This document shows, one piece after another, positions 34,800-43,419 of a stretch of DNA of 64,000 nt. Each line of letters begins with the position of its first letter. Position 1 is the first letter of the stretch. Made by a program: the position numbers and the translations under genes. The notes below the pieces were generated by a model. The model had not been told where the DNA came from. It searched no databases and worked only from the letters and a program-made list of their open reading frames with translations. Source of the stretch: an uncultured Eubacteriales bacterium (GTDB taxonomy: Bacteria; Bacillota; Clostridia; Oscillospirales; CAG-272); contig CAJJIY010000002.1 in the NCBI GenBank assembly GCA_905187695.1, positions 1-64,000 of the forward strand, read 5' to 3'.

Positions 34800-36302
34800 T
34801 TATACGGGTTTGTTGGTCGTTTTAAGCAACACATCGTGTGCGCCGCCCTCGACAATACTCACCGAAGATACCAGCGTCAGTTTGGCTTTTTGCTGAAGTT
34901 CCGGAATGGTGAGCGCACCGCAGTTGCACATGGTGGAGCGCACCTTGGCGAGACTCTGCTGCACATTGTCGGAGAGCTTGCCCGCATAGGGGACATAGGA
35001 ATCCACGCCTTCCTCAAAGGAAAGTTTGGCGCTGCCGCCCAGGTCATACCGCTGCCAGTTGCGGGCGCGGTTACTTCCCTCTCCCCAATATTCCTTCATA
35101 AGCGTGCCGTTGACATTGACCTTTGCCGTGGGGCTTTCATCAAAGCGGGCAAAATAGCGCCCCAACATGATAAAGTCCGCGCCCATGGCCAATGCCAGCG
35201 TCATATGATGGTCATGCACAATGCCGCCATCCGAGCAGACCGGCACATAAACACCGGTTTCTTTAAAATACTCATCGCGCGCACGGCATACATCAATCAG
35301 GGCCGTCGCCTGTCCGCGGCCAATGCCCTTGGTTTCACGGGTGATACAGATTGAGCCGCCGCCAATGCCGACTTTGATAAAGTCTGCGCCGCAATCGGCA
35401 AGGAAACGGAAACCTTCCGCATCCACCACATTTCCGGCACCGACTTTTACACTGTCGCCGTATTTTTCACGAATAAAAGCAATGGTGCGACGCTGCCATT
35501 CGGAATAGCCCTCCGAGGAATCGATGCACAGCACATCGACTCCGGCCGCAAGCAGTGCCGGCACCCGCTCGGCATAGTCGCGCGTGTTGATGCCCGCACC
35601 GACCATATAGCGCTTTTTGCTGTCCAAAAGCTCGTTCGGGTTCTTTTTGTGCTGATCATAGTCTTTACGGAAAACAAAATAGGAAAGCCGACCGTCCGCC
35701 GTCAGAATCGGAAGCGAGTTCAGTTTGTGGTCCCAGATAATATCGTTGGCTTCCTTCAGAGTGGTGCCGTCCGGTGCGGTAATGAGTTTTTCAAGCGGGG
35801 TCATAAAAGTGGAAATGCGCTCGTCGGGCGCCATGCGGCTGACCCGGTAATCCCGGCCGGTGACAATGCCGACCAGGCGGCCGTTCGGCGTGCCGTCATC
35901 GGTAATGGCCACGGTGGAGTGCCCGGTGGCGGCCTTCAGTGACAACACATCCGCAAGCGTCTGATCCGGACGCAGATTGGAATCGCTGCGCACAAATCCG
36001 GCCTTGTGTCCTTTGACGCGGGCAACCATTGCGGCTTCATCTTCAATCGACTGCGAGCCGTAAATGAAGGAAACGCCGCCCTCCACAGCCAGCGCCACAG
36101 CCAGTTTATCATCCGACACCGACTGCATAATGGCCGAGACCAACGGAATATTAAGCGAAATGGCCGGTTCTTCCCCGCGCCGGTACCGGACCAGCGGCGT
36201 TTTCAGTGAAACATTGGAGGGAATGCAATCGCCGGAAGAAAATCCGGGAACCAGCAGATATTCGTTAAAAGTGTGTGAAGGTTCTTCGTAATAGAAGGCC
36301 AT
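34800..36302 (-). CDS. guaB: Inosine-5'-monophosphate dehydrogenase, Tritrichomonas-like subtype
   Basis: A 500-residue IMPDH that oxidises IMP to XMP in GTP synthesis. The barrel opens with [11 protein letters not shown], two CBS domains occupy about residues 105-220, and the catalytic Cys is residue 319 in [10 protein letters not shown]. The flap [13 protein letters not shown] carries the Arg needed for hydrolysis. The sequence differs from the usual bacterial GPGSICTT type and follows the Tritrichomonas foetus enzyme nearly throughout as I remember it, including the Cys number. AAGGAG precedes the ATG behind its own sigma-A promoter. Confidence 0.93.
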   Translation of the reverse strand: MAFYYEEPSHTFNEYLLVPGFSSGDCIPSNVSLKTPLVRYRRGEEPAISLNIPLVSAIMQSVSDDKLAVALAVEGGVSFIYGSQSIEDEAAMVARVKGHKAGFVRSDSNLRPDQTLADVLSLKAATGHSTVAITDDGTPNGRLVGIVTGRDYRVSRMAPDERISTFMTPLEKLITAPDGTTLKEANDIIWDHKLNSLPILTADGRLSYFVFRKDYDQHKKNPNELLDSKKRYMVGAGINTRDYAERVPALLAAGVDVLCIDSSEGYSEWQRRTIAFIREKYGDSVKVGAGNVVDAEGFRFLADCGADFIKVGIGGGSICITRETKGIGRGQATALIDVCRARDEYFKETGVYVPVCSDGGIVHDHHMTLALAMGADFIMLGRYFARFDESPTAKVNVNGTLMKEYWGEGSNRARNWQRYDLGGSAKLSFEEGVDSYVPYAGKLSDNVQQSLAKVRSTMCNCGALTIPELQQKAKLTLVSSVSIVEGGAHDVLLKTTNKPV

Positions 36303-36340
36303 GTGCGATTCTCCTTATCTTTTAACTGTAAATTGTAATT

Positions 36341-36369
36341 ATTATACTCTATTTCCCGGCATTTTTCAA
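36341..36369 (-). promoter_or_regulatory. Sigma-A promoter of guaB
   Basis: On the minus strand TTGAAA (36369-36364), a 17-bp spacer and TATAAT (36346-36341). Confidence 0.75.
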
Positions 36370-36399
36370 GAGGGGCACGATAGTTTTTTCAGCTTTTTC

Positions 36400-36436
36400 A
36401 AAAAAAGAGAGACGGTCATCGCCCGATAACCGTCCC
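36400..36436 (-). terminator. Terminator of spoIVA
   Basis: On the minus strand GACGGT (36434-36429) pairs with ACCGTC (36416-36411), followed by TCTCTTTTTTT. Confidence 0.8.
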
Positions 36437-36446
36437 TGTTCCTTTT

Positions 36447-37925
36447 TTAGAGCAATATGCAAAGAAGTCCGTTGCTTCCCTCGTTGATGATGCGCGAGAG
36501 CGTTTCCGAAAGCTTTTGACGGGCGTCTTCCGGCATATGTGCCAGTTTTTCATTCAGGCTGTCTCCCACCAGTTCATAAAGACTGCGCCCGAAAAAGTTG
36601 GATTCCCAGATGCCGTCCGGCTCTTCCTCCAGTTTGGAAAGCACCGTATGCAAAAAATCTTCCGACTGTTGTTCCGTGCCGACGATCGGACTGATCTCAG
36701 CCGTGATATCGGTGCGGATCATGTGAATGGATTTTGCGCCCGCACGCAACCGGACTCCCCAGCCCCCGGACTGTTTTACCACGCTGGGCTGTTCGAGATG
36801 CAGATCTTCTTTTTCGGGCATAACAATGCCGTATCCCGTGGTTTCAGCGGCGGTCAGTGCCGATTCGATCCGTTCGTATTTACGCCGGATTTCCGAAAGT
36901 TCCTGAACCAGTGAGAAGAGTGCGCCCTCTTCTTTGATCTCTTCTCCGGCCATTTCGGAAAGCAGGCCGAAATAAAGTGACTGCGGGAATTTCACATCCA
37001 GCGTGGCCCGGCCGTTCCCCATGTCCAGCGTTGTTACCTGAACGGCTTCGACACTCGGATTCTCGGAAAGTTTCTCAAACACAGCAGAAACTTCTCCCAT
37101 CCGCCTGACCTCTCCGGCAAGACGGCAGATCTCTTCCGTCACTGAGAGACGGATCGGATGATCTTCCGGCAAAGCCGAAAGGAAGGAAGGCATATTGATA
37201 CCCAATGAATCCACCGGGAATTCAGCCAGTACCATGGAGAGGATCCCGCGGATATCTTCCGCATCCAGCGTCAGGCAATTGACCAATGCCACCGGCACGC
37301 CGTACTTTTCCTCCAGATTCTCAGCCAGTGCAATACTTTCTTCTCTGGTCGGATCGGCGGCGTTCAGAATGATGGCAAACGGTTTTCCGAGTTCCTTGAG
37401 CTCGTTGACCAGACGCTCCTCGGCTTTGACATAATCTTCCCGCCCGATCTCTCCCACCGTGCCGTCCGAACTGACCAGCATTCCGATGGTGGCGTGTTCG
37501 CTCATCACTTTCTGCGTGCCGAGTTCAGCCGCCTCCTCAAAAGGCATCGGCGCTTCCTGCCAAGGGGTATGTACCATGCGCACCGCACCGTTCTCCGTCC
37601 CGCCCAGCGCAGCCGGAATCATATAGCCGACGCAATCGATCATTTTCACACGAAGCGTGGCCCCATCCGAAAGCGTCAGCGAAACCGCCTCGTCCGGTAC
37701 AAATTTAGGCTCGGTCGTCATCACGGTCACGCCGGCGGCGCTTTGGGGCATTTCGTCCCGTGCCCGCTCCCGGCTGTACCCTTCTCCCATATTGGGAAGC
37801 ACCAGTTCATTCATAAACCGCGTGATGAAGGTGGATTTTCCGCTCCGTACCGGTCCGACCACGCCGATATAAATATCGCCGCCCGTGCGCTTGGCTATAT
37901 CCCCGTAAATTGATTTTTCTGCCAT
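36447..37925 (-). CDS. spoIVA: Stage IV sporulation protein A (spore coat ATPase)
   Basis: A 492-residue cytoskeletal ATPase that polymerises on the forespore surface to form the coat base. The N-terminal ATPase domain has Walker A GPVRSGKST near residue 25 and MIDCVGYMIP in the Walker B region; the long middle and C-terminal domains match SpoIVA in length. The C-terminus ends NGLLCILL, as expected for membrane docking. GAGGAG precedes the ATG. A sigma-E-like promoter lies upstream, fitting mother-cell expression. Confidence 0.97.
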   Translation of the reverse strand: MAEKSIYGDIAKRTGGDIYIGVVGPVRSGKSTFITRFMNELVLPNMGEGYSRERARDEMPQSAAGVTVMTTEPKFVPDEAVSLTLSDGATLRVKMIDCVGYMIPAALGGTENGAVRMVHTPWQEAPMPFEEAAELGTQKVMSEHATIGMLVSSDGTVGEIGREDYVKAEERLVNELKELGKPFAIILNAADPTREESIALAENLEEKYGVPVALVNCLTLDAEDIRGILSMVLAEFPVDSLGINMPSFLSALPEDHPIRLSVTEEICRLAGEVRRMGEVSAVFEKLSENPSVEAVQVTTLDMGNGRATLDVKFPQSLYFGLLSEMAGEEIKEEGALFSLVQELSEIRRKYERIESALTAAETTGYGIVMPEKEDLHLEQPSVVKQSGGWGVRLRAGAKSIHMIRTDITAEISPIVGTEQQSEDFLHTVLSKLEEEPDGIWESNFFGRSLYELVGDSLNEKLAHMPEDARQKLSETLSRIINEGSNGLLCILL

Positions 37926-37959
37926 ACCTTTCTCCTCGCTTCCCGCGTAATATCGCTAC

Positions 37960-37989
37960 ATTCTATGAGGTGGCAGAACGGATTATGAC
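37960..37989 (-). promoter_or_regulatory. Possible sigma-E promoter of spoIVA
   Basis: On the minus strand GTCATAAT (37989-37982), a 14-bp spacer and CATAGAAT (37967-37960), close to the sigma-E pattern (-35 GTCATATT, -10 CATACAAT). No sigma-A promoter is seen here. Confidence 0.5.
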
Positions 37990-37994
37990 GAAAA

Positions 37995-38022
37995 GAAAAA
38001 GGAGGACTTTCCCCCCTTTTTC
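37995..38022 (-). terminator. Terminator at the end of the murD-M42 operon
   Basis: On the minus strand AAAAAGGGGGGA and TCCTCCTTTTT arms form a bulged stem ending in a T-run, just after the small membrane protein stop. Confidence 0.6.
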
Positions 38023-38026
38023 CGAT

Positions 38027-38386
38027 TTAATTGTTTTTTGTTCCGTTTGCGTCGGGCAAAGTCTCTTCCTTTGCACCGGGAAGCGCCGCGGGTGTTTCCT
38101 TTCCGGAAAGAGCCAACGGTTCTTCCCTGCCCGCAAGTACCGGCGTTTCAGGAGGGGCGGAAAGCTCTGCCGGCGCCTTTGACGCTTCGCCGGCAGATTC
38201 CGGCACATCAGCGCTTTCGGCTTTTTCTTTTTTCTCCTGCGTCCCTTCGCTCTTTTTGGCATTCATTCGGCTGAGAAGCCCGACAACCAGTGCAACAAGG
38301 AAAACCAGGATCAGCGTGATCCCGGCCGCCGCCGGTGAGGAAATAAGGGCCAGCGCGCCAAAAAACAAGACTACGGTATTCATCAT
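38027..38386 (-). CDS. Small membrane protein with low-complexity tail
   Basis: A 119-residue protein. Residues ~3-40 form one or two hydrophobic helices (the second VFLVALVVGLL). The rest is a charged, Ala/Glu/Pro/Lys-rich disordered tail. AAAGGAGG precedes the ATG. I recognise no family; one-helix-plus-tail layouts occur in OadG-like and other accessory subunits, but no partner is present. It is the last gene of the murD-M42 operon, 9 nt after the cysteine desulfurase-like gene. Confidence 0.55.
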   Translation of the reverse strand: MMNTVVLFFGALALISSPAAAGITLILVFLVALVVGLLSRMNAKKSEGTQEKKEKAESADVPESAGEASKAPAELSAPPETPVLAGREEPLALSGKETPAALPGAKEETLPDANGTKNN

Positions 38387-38395
38387 TGACCTCCT

Positions 38396-39559
38396 TTAAT
38401 GGCGGATTCGGATAAGATCCGTGAGACCCGAATGAAGCGCTGCAAGCAGTTTCTCCACTTCTTCTTCCGTGTTTTGCGGAGAAAAACTTACCCGGATGGT
38501 GGTATCGGCCGCGCGGGGCGAAAGACCGAATGCCAGCAACGAGGCGCTGGGATGCCGCTCGTGAGAAGAACAGGCCGAACCGCTGGAAACGGCAATGCCT
38601 GCCCGCGAAAGGAAATGAAGCACCGTTTCGCTTTTGATATCCGGCATTGTGAGACTGACAATGTGCGGTGCGCAGACAGGGGGACGGTTCACCCTGATTT
38701 CTGTCCCGGCAAGACCGGCAATCAGCTTTTTTGAAAGCGCACGCATATGTTCGACATCCGCGCGGAAAGTTGCCGCGCCGGCTGTGGCCGCGGCGGCAAA
38801 CCCGGCAATTCCGACCGTATTTTCCGTGCCGGAACGAAGTCCGCCCTCCTGCCCGCCGCCGAAGAGAACCGGCGAAAGACTCTTTCCGCTCAGAACCGCG
38901 CGGGAAAGTGCCAACGCGCCCACGCCCTTGGGTCCGCCGATTTTATGCGCACTGACCGTGAGCAGATCCGCGCCCAGCGTGTCAAAGGAAAACGGCACCT
39001 TCAAAAAGGCCTGCGTCGCGTCGCAATGGCAAAGACAGCGGGGATTTTTTTCGTGCGCCATCCGGAAGAGTTCTTCCACCCGGTAACGCGCTCCCGTCTC
39101 ATTGTTGACAAGCATGGCCGTCACCATAAAAAGAGAGCTGTCCAGATAGGGTTCCGCGGCCGAAAGATCCAGTTCGCCCCCCCGGGTGGACAGACGCACT
39201 ACGCGGTATCCTTCTTTCTCCAGCCGGCGAAGATTGTTTTCCACCGAAGGATGCTCCGAATCGGTGGAAAGAACGGTGCGCTCCCCTTTTTTCGGTTTGG
39301 CCGCGGCGACACCGCAGACGGCCAGCGTGTTGGCTTCTGTACCGCAACCGGTAAAAATAAGCTGACCGGCCGTGGCGTCCCTCATTCCCAGCGCCGCGCA
39401 GACGGCCGCGCGATCGTTTTTCAGCCGGGCGGCCGCGTCCGCGCCGCTTTCATGCAAAGAAGAAGGATTGCCATAGTGCTCCATGGCATTCGTCATGGCC
39501 GCGCGTGCCGCTTTGCAAAGCGGGGTGGTGGCGCTGTTATCCAGATAGATCCGGTTCAT
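38396..39559 (-). CDS. Cysteine desulfurase family protein (NifS/IscS-like)
   Basis: A 387-residue PLP-dependent class V aminotransferase-fold enzyme that would release sulfur from cysteine. The motifs are IYLDNSATTP at the N-terminus, CGTEANTLA, the PLP Lys in SAHKIGGPKG, RSGTEN and the active-site Cys loop SSGSACSS. The ATG at 39559 has AGGTGA upstream; the GTG at 39568 overlaps that site. No IscU or thiI gene is adjacent, so the sulfur acceptor is unknown. It lies within the murD-M42 operon, 5 nt after the lipoprotein gene. Confidence 0.9.
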   Translation of the reverse strand: MNRIYLDNSATTPLCKAARAAMTNAMEHYGNPSSLHESGADAAARLKNDRAAVCAALGMRDATAGQLIFTGCGTEANTLAVCGVAAAKPKKGERTVLSTDSEHPSVENNLRRLEKEGYRVVRLSTRGGELDLSAAEPYLDSSLFMVTAMLVNNETGARYRVEELFRMAHEKNPRCLCHCDATQAFLKVPFSFDTLGADLLTVSAHKIGGPKGVGALALSRAVLSGKSLSPVLFGGGQEGGLRSGTENTVGIAGFAAAATAGAATFRADVEHMRALSKKLIAGLAGTEIRVNRPPVCAPHIVSLTMPDIKSETVLHFLSRAGIAVSSGSACSSHERHPSASLLAFGLSPRAADTTIRVSFSPQNTEEEVEKLLAALHSGLTDLIRIRH

Positions 39560-39564
39560 CGAAA

Positions 39565-40077
39565 TCACCTGAAAACAAAGTTGGCCGCAATGGAATCCAC
39601 TTCTTCTGTATGCGCGGCATAAAGATCTGCCGGAGCGGTATAGGTCAGAATATAGATATAGTTCCCGTCCGTGGCCAGGATCTGCCGGAGCTGATAAAGT
39701 TTCCCGTCCATGGTCAGCGAAAAGACATATTCTTTGGCGTCCTTGCCGCCCAATTTTGCATCCGCACCGTCTGTCAGAAGCGTGTAATCTTTGAAATTTT
39801 CACTGTAAGATGTGCGGCAGGAAGCATCGAAATAACCGGCCGGAGAAAGCGGCGTATCCGGCAGATAAAGCGTAAGGGTGACATTGGCGCCGTCAGAGGC
39901 CTTTGCGCCCGAAATACCGGAATCGGAGGTGGAAGTCCAGGCATCCGGCACATAGAGATGAAACCGGGCGTTTTCATGCGCCACATCTTTCATGCCGTCC
40001 GGCGCATCGGTTTTAGCGCAGGCACAAAACGCAAAAAGACAGCACAGTGCCAGCAAAACAAGGCAAAACTTTTTCAT
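39565..40077 (-). CDS. Predicted lipoprotein with PsbP-like fold
   Basis: A 170-residue secreted lipoprotein. It has a basic start (MKKF), a hydrophobic stretch and a lipobox AFCAC with the modified Cys at ~18. The remaining ~150 residues have the strand pattern and closing 'DSIAANFVFR' segment of PsbP/DUF1795-like domains. That assignment is tentative. The gene overlaps the upstream lyase gene by 4 nt (ATGA). Confidence 0.65.
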   Translation of the reverse strand: MKKFCLVLLALCCLFAFCACAKTDAPDGMKDVAHENARFHLYVPDAWTSTSDSGISGAKASDGANVTLTLYLPDTPLSPAGYFDASCRTSYSENFKDYTLLTDGADAKLGGKDAKEYVFSLTMDGKLYQLRQILATDGNYIYILTYTAPADLYAAHTEEVDSIAANFVFR

Positions 40078-41363
40078 TTTCTTTCCTCTTTTTCTTCGAT
40101 TTTGCCCTCGGCAAGATAGGTCGCGGCGGCGCTGAGAATTCCGATGCGGCCGCTTTCAAAAGTGAGACCGCCCTGCAGATACGCCGTATAAGGCGGACGA
40201 AGCGGGCCGTCAGCCGAAAGTTCCAGCGAGGAACCCTGTACAAAAGCTCCCGCGGCCATAATCACATCGTCCTGATAGCCGGGCATGGCATAAGGGACGG
40301 GAGTGACATAAGCGTCGACCGGCGAACCGGCCTGAATACCGCGGCAAATGGCGCAAAGCCCCTCCCGGCTTCCGGTGATAACCGTCTGTATGATATCGGA
40401 GCGCGGCTCGTCATAGGCAGGGTCAACCCGGCAACCCAATTTTTCAAAAATGTAGGCGGCGAAATGAGCGGTTTTGAGCGCTTCGGCCACCGTGTGCGGT
40501 GCAAAGAAAAGACCGCGGAAAAGATTCTTGTTCTGAGAAAGGCTTGCGCCCTCCTCCAGCCCGATGCCGGGACAGGTCAGGCGGTAGGAAGCCAGTTCCA
40601 CTGCCCGGCGCGTGCCGGCAAGATATCCGCCGGAGGCGGCCATTCCGCCGCCGGGATTCTTGATGAGGGATCCCACCGTGAGATCCGCTCCCACGGCAGG
40701 TGGTTCCACGGTTTCCGTAAATTCACCGTAACAGTTGTCCACCATGAGAAAAGCGTCCGGGCGGATGGATTTGACCAACCGCGCCGCCTGACCGATCTCA
40801 TCCACCGTCAGCGTCCGACGCAGTAAATAGCCCTTGGAGCGCTGAATGAAGACCACCTTGACCCGCGCACCTTCCTCGGATTCAAGAAATGCGCGAAGAG
40901 CGGGCAGATCCAGCGTTTTGCCTTCTTTCATTTCGATTTGCCGGTACGAAACGCCGAAATCGGCAAGCGAGCCATTCCCCGCTTCCCCGGCAAGACCGAT
41001 GACCTCGGATAACGTATCATAAGGCTTTCCGGCCGCGGACAGCAGAATATCGCCCGGCCGCAGAAGCCCGAAAAGGCCAATGGTCAGCGCGTGTGTGCCG
41101 CTGACGATACTGTGCCGCACAAAAGCCGCTTCCGCGCCCATCACCCGGGCAAAAACCGCATCCAGCGTATCCCGGCCGCGGTCATCATAGCCGTATCCGT
41201 CCGTACTGCCAAAGCAGGCCGCGTCCACGCGGTGCGCGGCAAAAGCCGAAAGAACCCGTGCCGTGTTTTCACGGCTGACCCGGGCAATGGCCTCAAAACG
41301 CGGCCGGAGCGCTTCATCGGCTTCATCGGCAAGCGCAAGAAGCTTTTCGTCAAAATTCATCAT
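40074..41363 (-). CDS. Methionine gamma-lyase family (aluminium-resistance family) PLP enzyme
   Basis: A 429-residue PLP-dependent protein of the family often annotated as 'methionine gamma-lyase family protein'. Its signature includes GTHALTIGLFGLLRPGD, VDNCYGEF, and SLIKNPGGGMA, where the Lys would bind PLP. The ATG at 41363 overlaps the M42 stop by 4 nt; a second ATG follows immediately. The real substrate is uncertain, as the old aluminium-resistance label has little support. Nearby peptidases could feed it amino acids. Confidence 0.85.
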   Translation of the reverse strand: MMNFDEKLLALADEADEALRPRFEAIARVSRENTARVLSAFAAHRVDAACFGSTDGYGYDDRGRDTLDAVFARVMGAEAAFVRHSIVSGTHALTIGLFGLLRPGDILLSAAGKPYDTLSEVIGLAGEAGNGSLADFGVSYRQIEMKEGKTLDLPALRAFLESEEGARVKVVFIQRSKGYLLRRTLTVDEIGQAARLVKSIRPDAFLMVDNCYGEFTETVEPPAVGADLTVGSLIKNPGGGMAASGGYLAGTRRAVELASYRLTCPGIGLEEGASLSQNKNLFRGLFFAPHTVAEALKTAHFAAYIFEKLGCRVDPAYDEPRSDIIQTVITGSREGLCAICRGIQAGSPVDAYVTPVPYAMPGYQDDVIMAAGAFVQGSSLELSADGPLRPPYTAYLQGGLTFESGRIGILSAAATYLAEGKIEEKEERK

Positions 41364-42358
41364 TTGCCTCCGAGATAAGCAAGAACTAGATCAGCCGCCG
41401 CGCGCACATCCGTAAGATCCAGCACTTCGTTTCCGCTGTGAATATAGCGGCAGGGAATGGAGATTGCACCGGCACGACAACCCAAACGGGCGGCCTGAAT
41501 GGCGCTGGTGTCGGTTCCGCCGTAAGGCAGGATCTCGCTTTGCACCGGGATCTTCTTTTCCTTTCCGAGTGCGAGCAGTTCCGATACCAGCGCGGCATCG
41601 CAAATAACCGAGCGGTCCTTGATCTTCACGGCCGCGCCGCCGCCCAGCTTCACGGCCATGGGCGTGGCACCCGGCAGATCGCCGGTACCGGTCACATCAA
41701 AAGTAAAGGAAACATCCGGTTCCGTGCGATAGGCGGCCGTGCCTGCGCCGCGGCAACCGACCTCTTCCTGAACCGAGAAAACCAAACTCAGATCATCCGC
41801 CGGTGCGGGCAGTTCTCGCGCCACCGCAAGCAATATGGCGCAACCCACCCGGTCATCCAACGGGCGGCCTGCCACCCGGTTCCCGGAAAGCCGGTAAAGA
41901 TGCGGACGGAGCGCGCAGGCGTCTCCGATCTTCACGCGGCGCCCGGCCGCTTTCTGATCGGAAGCGCCGATGTCGACAAAACACTTGTCGGCGCGGGGCG
42001 CCTTGTCGCGATCCGTGCCGGCTTCGGCAGCCAGCACGCCGACCGTGCCGTTGCCGAAGACTACCTCCGAACCGACCGCTGCCGTATAATCGATCCCGCC
42101 GATCGGCGCAATCCGGACAAGACCGTTCTCCTCAATGAAAGTCACCAAAAAACCGATTTCATCCATATGCGCGTTCAGCAATACGCGGCGCGGATTTTTG
42201 CCGGTTCCCTTTTTTTCGCAAATGAGGTTTCCCATCGCGTCGGTATAGACTTTATCGCAAAGCGGTGTCATTTCGCGTGCAAGAATTTCGCGGATGGGGC
42301 CCTCCAGCCCGGAAACCGAGGGGGTAACGGGCAACAGTTCTTTCAGTGTACGGTACAT
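41360..42358 (-). CDS. M42 family metallopeptidase, copy 1
   Basis: A 332-residue aminopeptidase of the tetrahedral M42 (TET/PepA-deblocking) family. Metal and catalytic motifs are LLNAHMDEIGFLV (His-x-Asp), LDDRVGCAI (Asp), VQEEVGCRG (Glu-Glu), FDVTGTGD (Asp) and IHSGNE (final His). It would remove N-terminal residues from short peptides in the cytoplasm as a large oligomer. AAGGAGG precedes the ATG. It follows copy 2 by 2 nt in the same operon. Confidence 0.92.
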   Translation of the reverse strand: MYRTLKELLPVTPSVSGLEGPIREILAREMTPLCDKVYTDAMGNLICEKKGTGKNPRRVLLNAHMDEIGFLVTFIEENGLVRIAPIGGIDYTAAVGSEVVFGNGTVGVLAAEAGTDRDKAPRADKCFVDIGASDQKAAGRRVKIGDACALRPHLYRLSGNRVAGRPLDDRVGCAILLAVARELPAPADDLSLVFSVQEEVGCRGAGTAAYRTEPDVSFTFDVTGTGDLPGATPMAVKLGGGAAVKIKDRSVICDAALVSELLALGKEKKIPVQSEILPYGGTDTSAIQAARLGCRAGAISIPCRYIHSGNEVLDLTDVRAAADLVLAYLGGK

Positions 42359-42360
42359 TT

Positions 42361-43419
42361 TTAAAATCCTCCTTCATTCCAATGGGCAAAAAGCGAGAGC
42401 ACCAGCGCCTTGACCGATTCATAGTCGGCAAGCGAGGCCACCGAACAGGGCGCGTGCAGGTAACGGGTAGCCAGCGACAGCGCCAGGCACCGCACGCCCA
42501 CGCCCGTGCGCTGAATTTTGGCGGCATCGTTTCCGCCGGACACGAAACGCTTGACCTGCGCCGGGATCTTTTCGGACCCGGCAAGTGCCAGCGCAAAATC
42601 GACAAACGCCCGGTCATAGACCGTGCCGTTGTCGCAAAGCGAGAGTACCCCGCCCGAACCGACATCGGCCACCCGCCGATGCGCGGGCACATCCGGCAGA
42701 TCGGCAATCGCCGTGGTCTCCAGCACAATGGAAAAGTCGGGGGAAAGATTCTGCGCCACGGTTTTGGCGCCGGTCAGACCGATTTCTTCCCGCACCGTAA
42801 AGGCCATATAAAGGTCAACGGGAAGTTCTTTCCCTTCCAGTTCACGCAACATTTCGATCATGGCGGCGCATCCCATCCGGTCATCCAGTGCTTTGCAGGC
42901 AACATATTCGCCATTGGCGCCCAGCAAGGTAAAATCACTGTCAAAAGTACCTTCCGTGCCGATCTCCACCAACTTTTCGCTTTCCTCACGACTGTCTGTA
43001 CCGATATCAATGGAGAAATCGTCCGCTGCGGGCATTTTTTCCCGCTCTTCTTTGTTCTGAAGGTGAATTCCCTTGGCAATGATGACACCCGAAAGATCGC
43101 CTTCTTTGCCAAGTAAAGTAACGGCTCGTCCGCAAAGCACGCGGGGGTCAATGCCGCCCACATTGGCAAAACGCAGATAGCCTTCCTTGGTAATCTCGGT
43201 GACAATGAAGCCCACCTCGTCCATGTGCGCCGAAACCAGCACACGGGGGGCGCCCACCTGCCCTTGTTTGTGCGCGATCAGGTTGCCGAGCCTGTCCCGC
43301 GTAAGCGAAACGGAAAGGCCGGAAAGTTCGGCTTCGATGGCGTCGGCCACGCGCGCCTCTTCCCCGCTGGGTGCGGGAATAAGCGAGAGTTCTTTAATCA
43401 GTTCGACCCCGGTTTTCAT
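42361..43419 (-). CDS. M42 family metallopeptidase, copy 2
   Basis: A 352-residue M42 aminopeptidase paralogue with all motifs: SAHMDEVGFIV, LDDRMGCAA, VREEIGLTG, LETTAI and the final metal-binding His in YLHAPC. The ATG at 43419 was chosen because GGAGG is 7 nt upstream; the GTG at 43425 is too close. It overlaps the 3' end of copy 3 by 4 bp. The metal set is complete, so it should be active. Confidence 0.92.
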   Translation of the reverse strand: MKTGVELIKELSLIPAPSGEEARVADAIEAELSGLSVSLTRDRLGNLIAHKQGQVGAPRVLVSAHMDEVGFIVTEITKEGYLRFANVGGIDPRVLCGRAVTLLGKEGDLSGVIIAKGIHLQNKEEREKMPAADDFSIDIGTDSREESEKLVEIGTEGTFDSDFTLLGANGEYVACKALDDRMGCAAMIEMLRELEGKELPVDLYMAFTVREEIGLTGAKTVAQNLSPDFSIVLETTAIADLPDVPAHRRVADVGSGGVLSLCDNGTVYDRAFVDFALALAGSEKIPAQVKRFVSGGNDAAKIQRTGVGVRCLALSLATRYLHAPCSVASLADYESVKALVLSLFAHWNEGGF

